From NCBI GenBank assembly GCA_946408305.1, contig CAMJRQ010000102.1, positions 1 through 5,213 of the forward strand: a stretch of DNA of 5,213 bases. Direction: 5' to 3'. The notes under the pieces are model-generated. The model had not been told where the DNA came from. It did no database searches and worked only from the letters and a program-made list of their open reading frames with translations. Positions 4,012 through 5,213 of this stretch are shown piece by piece (the first letter of the stretch is position 1; every line of letters starts with the position of its first letter). Source of the DNA: an uncultured Prevotellaceae bacterium. GTDB lineage: Bacteria > Bacteroidota > Bacteroidia > Bacteroidales > Bacteroidaceae. The translations under genes and the position numbers were made by a program.

Positions 4012-5213
4012 CTATCGCACCACCACCTTGCGCCCGCCGCAGAGGTAGATGCCGGGGCGGGTGGGGCGGCCGGCGAGTCGCTTTCCGTCGAGCGTATACC
4101 ACGGGGCCTCGGCCTCGTCGGGCGCTACGGAACTGATGCCCACGGCTTCGGTGATGGTGAGCCGTCCAGCGACGTAGGTAATCCGATAGTTCCGAGCCTC
4201 GGCACCGCTCACCAGTATGTCATACTCGCCCACGGGGCTCTCTGCCGTGGCCTCGGTGGTGACCACGGGCGGGGTGAGGAAGACCGAGGCGTCGTCCTGG
4301 CCCTTCCATCCCTCGTAGGTAAGGGTCAGCTCGGGGTTCTCCTCGCCCTGCATGCGCATCTGGTCTTCGGCGCGCACGGTGAGCGGAGCCGGCGTGATGG
4401 TGAAGCTGGTCTGGACGGAGTCCTTGTAGAAGCCGCGGCCCGTGACGGTCATCTGCACGGTGCCCGCGTTGCGATTGTCGGAGTAGGCCACCTCGAAGTC
4501 CTCGTCGCGCACGAGCTGCTCGTCGCCGTCGCTCACGGTGAGTGGCGGCTCAATCGCCTCGGCCCGGTATTCGAAGGTGTGGGCCTCCAGGTTGATCATA
4601 GCTTCGGTAAGCCGTATGTGCTCCACCTGGAACGAGTCGACGGCCACGGGGCTCCACTTGCCACGCGTATCGCCCACCGTCCAGGAGAGGGCATGGCGCC
4701 CCTCGGAGAGGTGCTTGATGCTCACGGGAATGAGGCCTTCCGAGGCCTCGAGCGGGCCGCTCTGGGCATGGGCATTGTCTCCGTCGAACCAATAGAGATA
4801 GTGGGCCAGCACGGGCATTTCTTCGGCCTTTGCCAACACGAAATACTTCGTCAGCGGGGCGCTCCACACGCCACGGTCGTCCTGGGCACGCAGGGTGAGG
4901 AAATGCAGACCTGGCTCCAGCGGCGAGAGGTCGATTTCGTCGGCGTCAGCTGCCATGGGCTGGCGCGAGGCGATGTCGCCGTCCAACCAGTATTCGCGGG
5001 CCACTATCTCGGTGGCTGCGCCGATGGCAGGGGCGATGACGAAATACTTCGTCAGCGGGGCGCTCCACACGCCGCGGTCGTCCTGAGCGCGCAGGGTGAA
5101 CGAGTGGAGCCCCGCAGAGAGGGCGTCGAGACCGATTTCGGCCACCCGGTCGGCCATGGGCTGGCGCGAAGCGATGTCGCCGTCCAACCAATATTCGCGG
5201 GCCACTATCTCGG
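4012..5213 (-). CDS. Repetitive secreted or surface protein with Ig/MBG-like domains, C-terminal 399 residues (partial)
   Basis: The gene enters from the right edge already in frame (the GTG at 5205-5203 is inside a repeat, not a start) and ends at TAG (4012-4014). Counting from that GTG codon as residue 1, the order is: repeat 1 (to residue 65), repeat 2 (66-131), a diverged repeat 3 (132-196), an Ig-like domain (about 204-272), an MBG_2-like domain (about 274-352, with RAEDQMRMQGEENPELTLTY and GEYDILVSGAEARNYRI), and a short tail (369-397) with WYTLDGKRL, GIYLCGG and the ending RKVVVR. Repeats share YWxDGD near the start and RAQDDRGVWSAP later, resembling Bacteroidota repeats of the EYFFDTDPG / RAKDxxGxWS kind. 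Such proteins are usually exported; the tail resembles short C-terminal regions common on Bacteroidales secreted proteins, possibly type IX secretion-related. The signal peptide, any catalytic domain and the ligand are outside the window or unknown. Confidence 0.85.
   Translation of the reverse strand, partial: EIVAREYWLDGDIASRQPMADRVAEIGLDALSAGLHSFTLRAQDDRGVWSAPLTKYFVIAPAIGAATEIVAREYWLDGDIASRQPMAADADEIDLSPLEPGLHFLTLRAQDDRGVWSAPLTKYFVLAKAEEMPVLAHYLYWFDGDNAHAQSGPLEASEGLIPVSIKHLSEGRHALSWTVGDTRGKWSPVAVDSFQVEHIRLTEAMINLEAHTFEYRAEAIEPPLTVSDGDEQLVRDEDFEVAYSDNRNAGTVQMTVTGRGFYKDSVQTSFTITPAPLTVRAEDQMRMQGEENPELTLTYEGWKGQDDASVFLTPPVVTTEATAESPVGEYDILVSGAEARNYRITYVAGRLTITEAVGISSVAPDEAEAPWYTLDGKRLAGRPTRPGIYLCGGRKVVVR
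4618..5211 (-). repeat. Three tandem 65- to 67-codon repeats in the surface protein
   Basis: Copy 1 covers 5011-5211, copy 2 covers 4813-5010 and copy 3 covers 4618-4812. Copies 1 and 2 are offset by exactly 201 bp over long stretches of near-identical DNA, for example around 4840-4890 against 5041-5091 and 4962-5012 against 5163-5213. Copy 3 keeps only the scaffold (YWFDGD, LSEGRHALSW, DTRGKWSP). The array runs to the window edge, so more copies may follow. It is coding, in frame, and likely arose by tandem duplication. Confidence 0.9.

Noticed and set aside
3866..4048. 60-codon plus-strand open frame through the intergenic repeat
   Set aside because: The 9-bp units translate as three-residue repeats (RIQRIQRI, INSINSLNS), so it stays open only because of the DNA repeat. 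It also runs into the 3' end of the gene on the other strand.
5203..5205. GTG as a possible start of the surface-protein gene
   Set aside because: The same position in repeat 2 is an internal Val after Glu-Ile, and the frame stays open as Glu-Ile to the window edge, so the gene begins outside.

Overview
The window looks like chromosomal DNA from a GC-rich member of the Bacteroidota, probably Bacteroidales and possibly Prevotellaceae-like. This rests on the character of the proteins: a DUF4290 protein, a Bacteroidota-type MurA, and a secreted protein with MBG-type Ig domains and a short C-terminal tail ending in GGRKVVVR. It also rests on a Bacteroidota-type promoter (TAnnTTTG -7 box) and the lack of clear Shine-Dalgarno sequences. 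The genus is a guess. Every gene I can support lies on the minus strand, so the window reads right to left.

Right part (4012-5213): the 3' end of a gene for a large repetitive surface or secreted protein. Its 5' end is outside the window. It has two near-identical 66-67-residue repeats, a third diverged copy, two Ig/MBG-like domains and a short C-terminal tail. It is followed by a 260-bp intergenic region (3752-4011) holding a small hairpin, an 85-bp AT-rich inverted-repeat element built of 9-bp tandem units, an intrinsic terminator, and then the promoter of the next operon.

Left and centre (3751 down to 1): a tight housekeeping operon in the order tsaB - DUF4290 gene - murA - rimM - dxr (dxr is cut by the window edge). 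Gaps are 18 bp (tsaB/DUF4290), 72 bp (DUF4290/murA, filled by a 7- to 8-bp tandem repeat), a 4-bp ATGA overlap (murA/rimM) and 25 bp (rimM/dxr). The last gap is bridged by a 10-codon micro-ORF that overlaps both neighbours by ATGA. The products serve tRNA t6A modification (TsaB), 16S rRNA/30S maturation (RimM), the first committed step of peptidoglycan precursor synthesis (MurA) and the MEP isoprenoid pathway (Dxr), which supplies the undecaprenyl carrier used for the wall. The operon therefore links translation capacity with envelope synthesis.

I see no dramatic new system (no phage, CRISPR or defence genes). The points most worth a second look are the two intergenic repeat structures, the ATGA-linked micro-ORF, the Asp in place of the usual MurA catalytic Cys (predicted fosfomycin insensitivity), and the mosaic conservation of the surface-protein repeats.
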